From NCBI GenBank assembly GCA_020072565.1, contig JAIQGI010000042.1:1-62048 (forward strand): a DNA stretch of 62,048 bases, in the 5' to 3' direction. A program made the translations under genes and the position numbers. The notes under the pieces were generated by a model, which saw nothing but the letters and a program-made list of their open reading frames with translations, had not been told where the DNA came from and did no database searches. This document shows, one piece after another, positions 1-12,220 of the stretch (the first letter of the stretch is position 1; each line of letters opens with the position of its first letter). Source of the stretch: Terriglobia bacterium (lineage in GTDB: Bacteria; Acidobacteriota; UBA6911).

Positions 1-127
1 TTTCTGCATAAAGTCGGAAGGCCGAAGTGTAGATCGCAATTCAAATCGATTACGGTCGTTTCTTGATGCAACTCAATGGAACACTGTGGGTTGCTAGATT
101 TCTAAATTTGCTCAGTGGGACAGCAGT

Positions 128-232
128 GGGACGCCACCCTATTTCCGGAAACCGGGACGCCACCCTATTTCCTGCCTGACTTGCCCATAACTCGCCTATC
201 GTGGCAGGAAATAGGGTGGCGTCCCGGTTTCC
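128..232. repeat. Palindromic repeat element (30-bp perfect arms)
   Basis: The arms at 147-176 and 203-232 are perfect reverse complements over 30 bases, with a 26-base loop. The 19-base core gggacgccaccctatttcc also occurs a second time in direct orientation at 128-146, so the core is present as two direct copies plus one inverted copy. This is the layout of REP/MITE-like elements. No transposase lies in the window. A role as the REP hairpin of a distant REP-associated tyrosine transposase is possible but only inferred. Confidence 0.85.
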
Positions 233-640
233 ACCGGTTTCCAGATTAAGAGGAGTTAACAATTTTCTTGCGTTGCGGGATTGGCATTGTTATGATCGCT
301 CGCGAGCCAAAAATCGAATGAATTCGTTATGGAATTCCGATTCGACTGCTCAATAAGTTAGCTTCCTGGCAGTGGCAGGGGAGGAGAACGGTGGCGCTCA
401 GGGCCTCGACCCCTGAGCCCAAAACACTCCCATCAAAGCGGTGGATTTCCTTAGAGATCCTCAACTACTCTTTCGCATTAGACAGCCCAATGTTGTCTCC
501 GCTCGCAGCTGATATCACCCGGTTTCGCGGGTTACGTCTCTGCAAACGTATGGAACTATGCGGAGGAGATACCGTGGCCGGATCTTGAATGGAAATCCCA
601 GGTAACATCTTACTCATTCAATAGGATCAAGCATCCAATC
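233..640. other. Intergenic region upstream of receptor 1
   Basis: About 400 bases with no convincing gene; a 65-codon frame at 391-588 has no ribosome site and no recognisable motif. A small hairpin, acccg-gtttcg-cgggt, lies at 517-532. Its sequence cacccggtttcg (516-527) also occurs in the leader hairpins of receptors 2 and 3, but there it sits on the strand opposite to the direction of transcription. The region presumably holds the promoter of the receptor gene; no clear -35/-10 pair was identified. Confidence 0.4.
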
Positions 641-652
641 AAGGAGTTTCCT

Positions 653-3600
653 ATGAAATTATGCTTAATCAGGCTGCTTTCAGTGATGCTTTTTCTTTCG
701 CTGATCAGCACTTTCGCCCTCGCGCAGGGCGGCGGCAACCTGTCTTCCATCTCGGGAACAGTCGTCGACACGTCCGGCGGCGTCATCCCTGGTGCGGAAG
801 TTGTCGTAAGGAACAACGCCACCGGCGGTGAGTCCAAGGCCATAACGGCCAGCAACGGGACCTTCTCCGTTCCTGCACTAACTGCTGGTATTTACACCGC
901 TACGGTTTCAGTTCCAAACTTCAAAGTGGCGGTTTACAAGGACATCACAGTTGAGGCCGGCGTTCCGGCCACGATCCGTGTCACCCTCCAGGTAGGCGGC
1001 AAAACCGAGACAGTCGTAGTGGAGGCAGGCGCGGAAATGGTGCAGTCGCAGACAGCCAACGTGGCGAGCACCATGAACATTGCCCAGATCATCAACCTGC
1101 CGACCGGGAGCCGCAGCGCTCTCGAAGGCGTCATCCTGAGTCTGCCGGGGATCAGTATCTCGGGCACCGACACCCGTGAGGCCCGCGTCATGGGATTGCC
1201 GGAAAACATGGTCAACATCACGATTGACGGCATCAGCTCGCAGGACAACTACATGAAGTCGACCGACGGCTTTTTCAGCCGCGTGCGTCCAGGCATCGAT
1301 GCCATGGAGCAGGTCACTGTTTCCACGGCGACGCCGGGCGCGGAAAGCGCCGGCGGGGGCGCGGTGCAGGTCAAGTTCGTCACGCGTTCCGGCAACAACG
1401 ACTACCATGGCGGGATCTACGACTACATCCAAAACGACGCCTTTAATGCCAACTCGTGGTTCAATAACCGCAACGTCACGGCGCCCGCCGGTGCAGACCC
1501 GTTGACCTGGAAGGCGCCTCCAACAATCGTCAGGCTGCATCAGCTCGGCGGCCGTTTCGGCGGCCCGATCTCGCTGCCGAAGAAGCTCTTCGGCCCCCTG
1601 GGATTCGACGGCCGGGACAAGGCCTTTGTCTTCTTCAATTACGAGGAATTGCGCCAGCCCACCTCGGTTACTTCGACCAGCACACTCTTCACCCCCGAGG
1701 CCGAACCGGGCAACTTTCTGTGGACTTCAGGCGGAGTCACCCGGAGCGTGAACCTGTTGAACCTCGCGGCTACAAACGGGTTTGTGTCCACCTGGGACCC
1801 GACTGTCAAGCAGATCCTGGCCGACATGCGCACTTCTACTTCTCAAGGAAGCCTAAGAGCGGGCAACGATCCGCTTGTTCAGTCCCTCACCTTTGTCCTT
1901 CCGACGAAGACCAAGTGGCGCTATATGACAGGCCGGCTGGACTTCAACCTGACCAGCAGCCATCGCCTGGAGATCACCTGGAACCACAACAAGCTCTTTT
2001 GCCTCCAATATGACACCACAAACGGCTATGAGCCGAATTTCCCGAATTCGCCGAACTACGGAGTTCAGTGCTCGCAGCGCTACAACGGGTCCGCGGCGCT
2101 GCGTTCGACTTTGACCCCGCGGCTCGTCAATGAATTCCGCTCCGGCATGTCCGGGGGGCCCAGCATGTTCAATTCGAACATGGGTCCCGGTATGTTCAGC
2201 GGCTCGGTATATAACATGGACGGCTACGTGGTCAGCGTCAGCGGGGCGGGGATCACCAATCCCTATGTCGCCTCCACCGGCAGCCGCCGCAATGCGACGA
2301 GCAAAGTACTCGAGGACTCGATGACCTGGAGCAAGGGGGCGCACAGCATCACTTTTGGCGGCAACTTCGCACAGTACGGCGTGTGGAGCATGGGGATCCG
2401 AATCCTGAGAACCCCAAGCGTCACCCTCGGGCTCGACAATACTTACGACCCGGCCAGGGTAATGTTCGATAGTGTCAACGGCCCGAAAAACTTCCAGGGA
2501 GCGAACTCAAGCCAGCTCTCGGCCGCCCGCAGCATGTATGGGGTTATGGTCGGGAGCGTTACATCATTGGGAGGCACCGCATACCTGAGCGACCAGGACA
2601 ATAAGTACAAATTTAATGGGGATAACGTCAACCGCGGCCACTATCAGGAATACGGCTTTTTCGCGCAGGATGCCTGGCGCATGCGTCCCGGCCTGACGTT
2701 AAACTATGGCGTGCGCTGGGAGCTCCAGCTGCCCTTTGTCCCCGGCAACGACGTCTACTCCACGGCCACCATCGCTGATATCTGGGGAGTATCCGGCGTC
2801 GGCAACATGTTCAAACCCGGGACCTTGACGGGCAAGGTGCCGGAGTTCATCCAGTACAAGACGGGCACGAGCGCCTACAATCAGCGATGGAAGGACTTCG
2901 CTCCCACTGTCGGGGTTGCCTGGAGTCCAAAGTCGGATAACAAATGGCTGAGTCGCATCCTCGGGGAGACAGGCAACACGGTTGTCCGCGCCGGATATTC
3001 GATCGCTTTCAGCCGGATGGGAATGTCCACCTACCTTGGCGAATTCAGCGGCAATCCAGGCGGATCCCTGACGGCCACGCGAAACGTGTCCCGAGGCAAC
3101 CTGGTAAGCGGCGTGGGCACCGATCAATGGCCGCTGCTTTTCCGCGACAGGACTCGGCTCACCCCGGGCACATTCCCGGATGCGCCGGTCTACCCGATCA
3201 CATCGGCGACCTACTCGGAAACGGCTTCGATGACGGTCTTCGAACCCAATCTCAAGACACCCTACGCCCAGTCCTGGCAATTCGGTATCCAGCGCGAGCT
3301 TGGCAAGAGCATGGCCGTCGAAGTCCGCTACGTGGGCACCAAAGGTCTCCAGCCATGGTACACGTATGATTACAACGACACCGAGAGCAACATCTTCGAG
3401 AACGGAGTCTATGAAGAATTTCAACTGGCAATGAAGAACCTGCAGGCCAACGTCGCCAACGGGAAGGCATCCTCCGGCTTCAAGTACCTGGGGCCGGGAA
3501 CAGGCACCTATCCCCTGCCGATCAGCCTTGCCTGGTTCAACGGGTTGCCCAGTTCCTCTGCGAGCGACCCGACGAAGTACACGGGCTCGAACTGGACCAG

Positions 3601-4561
3601 CAGCACCTATGAGGGCTACCTCAACAGGGTGAACCCAAACGCGGTATCTTACGCGTCAGCTTTGTACAGCGATGCCACCAAGCGCGCCAACGGCAAAGCA
3701 GCGGGCATGCCGGCCAATTTCTTCGTCACCAACCCCAACCTGCTCGGCGGCGTCGCCGTCCAGGGCAACGGCGGATACTCGATGTATAACTCGATGGTCA
3801 TTGAGTTGCGTCGGCGCATGGCGCAGGGATTGCTGTTTCAGGCAAACTATACCTTTGCCAAAGCCTTCACAGGATCCTGGTACTCCCTCCGCCGCGAACG
3901 GTTCAACGACATAAGCACCGGCACTTTGCCTCACACCTTCAAGCTCAACTGGGTGTGGGAACTGCCGTTCGGCCAGGGCCGCAGGCTCGCTGCCTCCACG
4001 GGCAGGCTGCTCGACCGCCTTATCGGCGGCTGGGAATACCACGGCGTCTTCCGCATTCAGAGCGCCGATTGGGACGATTTCGGCAATGTCAAGGTGGTAG
4101 GCATGACGGACAAGGAACTCCAAAGCATCTACCAGCTGCGCTTTGATGATGCGAAACGCATCATCTATCAGCTGCCGGACGATATCATCCAGAACACCAT
4201 CTTGGCGTACAGCTTCAGTCCGACTTCCGCAACCGGGTACAGCGGAGCCGCTCCCACTGGACGCTACTTCGCTCCCGCGAGAGGGGTAGACTGTACCTCA
4301 ATCTTTTCTGAGGACTGCGCACCGCGCCATCATTATGTTCGCGGAGCACCGTGGGCCCGGGTGGACATGAGCCTGGTGAAGCGGATCCGTTTCACGGAGA
4401 GCAAGAACTTTGAGCTCCGCGGCGAGTTCCTGAATGCGTTCAACGAGGTCAACTTCAACTACACGACAGGATGCACCGGCACCAGCCTGAATATGTGCCA
4501 GGTGTCTGGAACGCAGGGCGGCCCGCGTACTATCCAGGTCATCGTGCGCTTCAACTTCTAA
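653..4561 (+). CDS. TonB-dependent receptor, Oar-like, with carboxypeptidase-regulatory-like domain (receptor 1)
   Basis: Predicted outer-membrane receptor of 1302 residues for TonB-driven uptake of an unknown large substrate. Residues 1-25 form a signal peptide (hydrophobic core, cleavage near ALAQ). Residues about 30-115 form a carboxypeptidase-regulatory-like beta domain (SGTVVDTSGGVIPGAEV). A plug domain follows at about 125-260, containing VKFVTRSGNNDYHG, and the rest is beta-barrel ending in FNF, the aromatic C-terminus expected of an outer-membrane barrel. The start is fixed by aaggag at 641-646. The gene is single-transcript: a strong terminator follows at once. It is a diverged paralogue of the two receptors at 7097-11068 and 12221-16138. 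In Acidobacteriota such proteins are often linked to polysaccharide or peptide uptake; the substrate here is unknown. Confidence 0.93.
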   Translation: MKLCLIRLLSVMLFLSLISTFALAQGGGNLSSISGTVVDTSGGVIPGAEVVVRNNATGGESKAITASNGTFSVPALTAGIYTATVSVPNFKVAVYKDITVEAGVPATIRVTLQVGGKTETVVVEAGAEMVQSQTANVASTMNIAQIINLPTGSRSALEGVILSLPGISISGTDTREARVMGLPENMVNITIDGISSQDNYMKSTDGFFSRVRPGIDAMEQVTVSTATPGAESAGGGAVQVKFVTRSGNNDYHGGIYDYIQNDAFNANSWFNNRNVTAPAGADPLTWKAPPTIVRLHQLGGRFGGPISLPKKLFGPLGFDGRDKAFVFFNYEELRQPTSVTSTSTLFTPEAEPGNFLWTSGGVTRSVNLLNLAATNGFVSTWDPTVKQILADMRTSTSQGSLRAGNDPLVQSLTFVLPTKTKWRYMTGRLDFNLTSSHRLEITWNHNKLFCLQYDTTNGYEPNFPNSPNYGVQCSQRYNGSAALRSTLTPRLVNEFRSGMSGGPSMFNSNMGPGMFSGSVYNMDGYVVSVSGAGITNPYVASTGSRRNATSKVLEDSMTWSKGAHSITFGGNFAQYGVWSMGIRILRTPSVTLGLDNTYDPARVMFDSVNGPKNFQGANSSQLSAARSMYGVMVGSVTSLGGTAYLSDQDNKYKFNGDNVNRGHYQEYGFFAQDAWRMRPGLTLNYGVRWELQLPFVPGNDVYSTATIADIWGVSGVGNMFKPGTLTGKVPEFIQYKTGTSAYNQRWKDFAPTVGVAWSPKSDNKWLSRILGETGNTVVRAGYSIAFSRMGMSTYLGEFSGNPGGSLTATRNVSRGNLVSGVGTDQWPLLFRDRTRLTPGTFPDAPVYPITSATYSETASMTVFEPNLKTPYAQSWQFGIQRELGKSMAVEVRYVGTKGLQPWYTYDYNDTESNIFENGVYEEFQLAMKNLQANVANGKASSGFKYLGPGTGTYPLPISLAWFNGLPSSSASDPTKYTGSNWTSSTYEGYLNRVNPNAVSYASALYSDATKRANGKAAGMPANFFVTNPNLLGGVAVQGNGGYSMYNSMVIELRRRMAQGLLFQANYTFAKAFTGSWYSLRRERFNDISTGTLPHTFKLNWVWELPFGQGRRLAASTGRLLDRLIGGWEYHGVFRIQSADWDDFGNVKVVGMTDKELQSIYQLRFDDAKRIIYQLPDDIIQNTILAYSFSPTSATGYSGAAPTGRYFAPARGVDCTSIFSEDCAPRHHYVRGAPWARVDMSLVKRIRFTESKNFELRGEFLNAFNEVNFNYTTGCTGTSLNMCQVSGTQGGPRTIQVIVRFNF

Positions 4562-4570
4562 TTTCTCCTT

Positions 4571-4612
4571 CTCGGAGGAACGCGGCCGGGCCGCGTTCCT
4601 CCGAGCCGCTTT
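4571..4612 (+). terminator. Rho-independent terminator of receptor 1
   Basis: A 16-bp perfect stem (4571-4586 with 4590-4605) and a 3-base loop are followed by ccgctttt. It starts 10 bases after the receptor stop codon. The stem core ggaacgcggc is nearly identical to the cores of the terminators of receptors 2 (7049-7080) and 3 (12179-12211). Confidence 0.88.
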
Positions 4613-4785
4613 TGCAAACGACGAGATACACGAAATGTCCGAGGTTTGTGGCCGCCGCCACACCGAGTGTTTCGTGGCGCCTGTAGTAAACCCCCTCAAA
4701 CCGCAAGAAACGCCAGCCCCTATACGCCGGTCTCCGATCCCAGGCCGTTGTCTTTCGGCGCGAGGACGGATATAACTAACCTCTC

Positions 4786-7096
4786 ATGGGCAACAGGAAA
4801 CAAAGGCCGCGTCGGGCCGGCAGCAATTGCGATAACAGTCCGCCACAGCCGGATGCTCATTCCCGCGCGGCCGACACGACGCAGAATCATCGGATTTGGC
4901 TCTTGCTGCCGCTGCTATTGCTCGCTGTCTTGGCGGCCTATCAGCCGGCCTGGCACGGCGGCATGCTCTGGGATGATGATGCGCACATCACGCCCAGCGC
5001 GTTGCGCTCCCCCGGCGGATTGTGGCGCATCTGGTTCGACCTGGGCGCAACCCAGCAATACTACCCGGTCGTCCATTCCGCTTTCTGGTTCCTATACAGG
5101 CTCTGGGGCGAGAGCACCCTCGGTTATCACCTCCTCAATATCACCCTCCACGCCCTGTCTGCATTCCTCCTGGCCGTCATCCTGCGCCGCCTCGCTGTCC
5201 CGGGGGCCTTTCTTGCCGCTCTCATCTTCGCCCTCCACCCTCTCCAGGTCGAGTCCGTCGCCTGGATCTCCGAGCTGAAAAACACCCTCTCGGGTGTGTT
5301 CTACCTCGGTTCCACCCTGGCTTATCTGCACTTCGACAAAAGCCGTCGGAAGCGCTTCTTTGCTGTAGCATTGGCACTATTCATTCTCGCCGTACTCAGC
5401 AAAACCCTTACCGCCACGCTGCCGGCTGCACTCCTCGTCCTCCTCTGGTGGCAGCGCGGCACGCTCAGCCGGCGTCGCGACCTGATGCCGCTTGCGCCAT
5501 TTTTCGCGCTCGGCATCACCGCAGGCCTGCTCACCGCCTGGGTCGAGCGAGCCTTGATCGGGGCCCAGGGGGCCGAGTTTCAATTCACCTTCATCGAGCG
5601 CGGCCTCATCGCCGGCCGCGTTATCTGGTTCTACCTCGTCAAACTCTTCTGGCCGGCGAATCTCATCTTCATCTACCCGCGCTGGCAGGTCAGCCAGACA
5701 GTATGGTGGCAGTACCTCTATCCTGCCGGCGTGCTCGCCTTGCTGGCCGGCCTGTGGCGGCTGCGCAAACGATCCCGCGCACCCCTGGCCGCCCTGCTGC
5801 TCTTCTGCGGGACCCTGTTTCCTGCGCTCGGTTTCTTCAATGTGTTTCCTTTCCGTTTCTCTTTCGTCGCGGATCACTTTCAATATCTCGCGAGCCTGTC
5901 CATCATCGCGCTCTTCTCCGCCGGCCTGGCGATTCTGGCCAGGCGCTGGAATCTCCATCACAAGGCCGACGCGGCAGCGCTCCTGGTTCTGGGAGCCGCT
6001 CTGGGCGCGTTGACCTGGAGCCAGAGCCGCCAGTACACCGACGCGACGACACTCTATCGGGCGACGCTCAGCCGCAATCCTACCTGCTGGATGGCCTACA
6101 ACAACCTTGGAATCCTGGAACTGGGCGGCCGCCCTGATGAGGCTATGGCTCACTTCAGAGAGGCCCTGCGACTTAAACCGGATTATGCCGAGGCGCTCAA
6201 CAACATGGGTCAAGCCCTGGAAACGCAGGGGCACATTGAAGAGGCGATTGCGCACTACCAGGATGCCCTGCGGGTCGATCCGGACTACTTTGATGCGCAG
6301 TACAACCTGGGCCGGTTATTGCAGAAACTGGGCAGACCCGAGGCACTGGAAACCTTGACGGTGGCCGTGCGGCTCCGGCCGGATTTCGCGGAAGCCCGCA
6401 ACAGCCTGGGCAACAGCCTGGAAAAGCTCGGCCGGCATGAGGAGGCTCTGGCTCAATACGAAATGGCATTGCGGCTCAAGCCCGATTCGGTGGAGGCCCG
6501 GAATAATCTGGGAAATGTGATGCAGGCGATGGGCCGCCTGGACGAGGCCCTCGCACAATTCCGGGAAGCCCTGGAGCTCAAACCTGACAATCCCGAGGCG
6601 CACCACAATCTGGGTGTCACGCTGCAACACATGGGTCGTGCCGAGGAAGCAGTGGCCAGCTACAGAGAGGCCCTGCGTCTCAAGCCCGACTATGCCGAGG
6701 CCCATATCAACCTGGGCTTCGCCCTGCAAGGACTGGGCCGTCTTGATGAGGCCGCGACCCAGTATAGGGAGACCCTGCGACTCAAACCCGGCTATGCGGA
6801 CGCTCACTTCAATCTGGGGAACGTCCTGCAGGGGATGGGCAGGATCGGGGAGGCGGCGGCGCAGTATCAGCAGGCGATTCAATACAGGCCGGATGATGCC
6901 GAGATCCACAATAACCTGGGAGTCGCCCTCGAGAGATTGGGGCGATTGAATGAAGCCCTCACCCAATACCGAGAAGCTCTGCGGCTGAACCCGCATTCTG
7001 CCGACGCTCGCGCCAACATCTCCAGGATCTCAACGGTCCTGTTCCGAAAAGGGGAACACGGCCAGAGCCGTGTTCCCCTTATTTACAGGTTGGAGA

Positions 7097-7107
<11 letters not shown>
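4786..7107 (+). CDS. Membrane protein with C-terminal TPR array, TMTC/O-mannosyltransferase-like
   Basis: 773 residues. The N-terminal half (about 37-425) has multiple hydrophobic segments, an acidic WDDDAHI motif after the first one and HPLQVESVAWISELKN, a signature of bacterial TPR proteins resembling eukaryotic TMTC protein O-mannosyltransferases (GT-C fold, acidic catalytic pair in the first loop). Residues 433 to about 738 are nine consecutive 34-residue TPRs (NNLG....GR.DEA...YREALRLKP), visible in the DNA as roughly 102-bp tandem units. A membrane-bound protein glycosyltransferase that binds targets through TPRs is plausible but inferred. No strong ribosome site precedes the ATG. The last codons read through the terminator hairpin and the stop lies 11 bases inside the 3' end of the convergent receptor gene, so the last 20 or so residues are probably unconserved. 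Confidence 0.85.
7049..7080. terminator. Bidirectional terminator between convergent TPR and receptor 2 genes
   Basis: A perfect 14-bp stem (7049-7062 with 7067-7080) has a CAGA loop and the core ggggaacacggc. A-rich and T-rich flanks allow it to work on both strands. It lies 17 bases past the receptor 2 stop codon and inside the reading frame of the TPR gene. Confidence 0.8.
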
Positions 7108-11068
<3,961 letters not shown>

Positions 11069-11098
11069 AAGGGTTCCTTGGATTAAATGGTTGATTCT

Positions 11099-11128
11099 CG
11101 AAACCGGATCATCGTCCTCCCGGTTTCG
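11099..11128 (-). promoter_or_regulatory. Leader hairpin of receptor 2
   Basis: A 9-bp perfect inverted repeat, cgaaaccgg/ccggtttcg (11099-11107 with 11120-11128), lies 31 bases upstream of the start codon. An equivalent hairpin lies in the same place before receptor 3 (16171-16198). Its position within the untranslated leader suggests an RNA structure or operator; which one cannot be told from sequence. Confidence 0.6.
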
Positions 11129-12048
11129 CTCCCACATTCATTCTGTGATCAAGACGTCCCTCACGCCTGCTGCAGGCGTCGGGTCAATCAGGGAATCAGC
11201 ATTCATGCAAGCGGCTGCAAGCAGGCGCTGCCCTCACAGCGCCGCCCCTTCTGAAGGCCGCACACATTCGCGGGATTTGCCAGGGAACCCGCCAGAATCA
11301 GGGGAGGTCACGCGGCTTCGGGATCATCCGCCAGGTGGTGTTCAGGTCTCGAAGCACTTCCGCTTCTCCGCCCCTGCTTGAGAAAAACAAGAAGCTGATT
11401 CTTAGATTATCTGTATCAGCGCACGCCTTAAGTTCGCGGCGTCGAGCGATCCTAGCGTCCTTCGCTGCAATGACGCAAGTACATCATAGTGTTTTAATTA
11501 TAAACAATGTCCATTAGTCGTTGTCTGATAAGCACATGGTAATCGGAGATGGCGGGCATGAAAAATTCTATTTACCCCCGCATACGCGTCTCGATTGCAT
11601 GAAACCCTGTCCTGTAGCATTCTGCGCGGTGACGGACCTGCCGCCGCAGTCTTACATATGTATTTGCTGGCAGGAAAATATAAACACATTTTAATGTTTT
11701 TATTTCCAGATTCTGAGTGCATTTGCTAAGCAAGTCGCAATCATGGCAAGTAGTGGGGGCCGAAGTGTCGGTTTGCCTTGTCAGCAGCGGCTGGAAATTG
11801 CGTTCTCCGCCCTGATCGCTTGAAATGAGTCCTTGTAGCGGTTAGTCGAGGCTAATCTATTCGGAGTTTAACCTGAAGTATTCACGCGGTTGGATGGCAA
11901 GCGGAAAAAAACCAGGGAATTGGCGGCCGATAGATGCGGCCAGGAGCTATTGTCGCCGACAAAATCAAATCCGTCGTCGTCTATCTGCGTCTTTCGGCGT
12001 CCAGAGATCTATTTTGGACATTCACTCATGAACAATCCGGATTAAAGG
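11129..12048. other. Intergenic region with conserved receptor leader
   Basis: No credible gene. The part nearest receptor 2 (to about 11490) is clearly related to the region before receptor 3. The block cggcttcgggatcatccgccagg at 11313-11335 matches 16398-16418, and gcaagtacatcata at 11475-11488 matches 16507-16520 with one difference. Just upstream of the second block is an AT-rich stretch (11489-11510) that may hold the promoter. From about 11520 to 12048 I see nothing conserved. Confidence 0.5.
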
Positions 12049-12120
12049 CAGAGCACTGAATGACACGATTCCCACAAATAGAGATATTCGTGAGATTCGA
12101 ATCATTCGTGGCTGCTTTCC
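12049..12120. repeat. Dispersed palindromic repeat, family B (decayed copy)
   Basis: The sequence around gaatgacacgat and cgtgagattcgaatcattcgtggctgc is a degraded copy of the hairpin element at 21578-21648. A third relic lies at 24299-24358. Confidence 0.6.
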
Positions 12121-12178
12121 CGTCTTGAGGAGTTGTTGTTGGAGCGGCTGTTATTGGTACCGGGTAGGTGAACGAAAT

Positions 12179-12211
12179 GGAGAGGAACACGGCGCGGCCG
12201 TGTTCCTCTCC
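12179..12211 (-). terminator. Terminator of receptor 3
   Basis: A perfect 15-bp stem (12179-12193 with 12197-12211) has a GCG loop and core gaggaacacggc. It lies 9 bases beyond the receptor 3 stop codon. The loop sequence differs from the other two receptor terminators, but the core is conserved. Confidence 0.8.
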
Positions 12212-12220
12212 AGGGTGGAC

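Noticed and set aside
6082-7000. Tandem ~102-bp DNA repeats as a possible repeat array
   Set aside because: They are the codons of nine TPR units in a protein-coding gene, not a CRISPR or satellite array.
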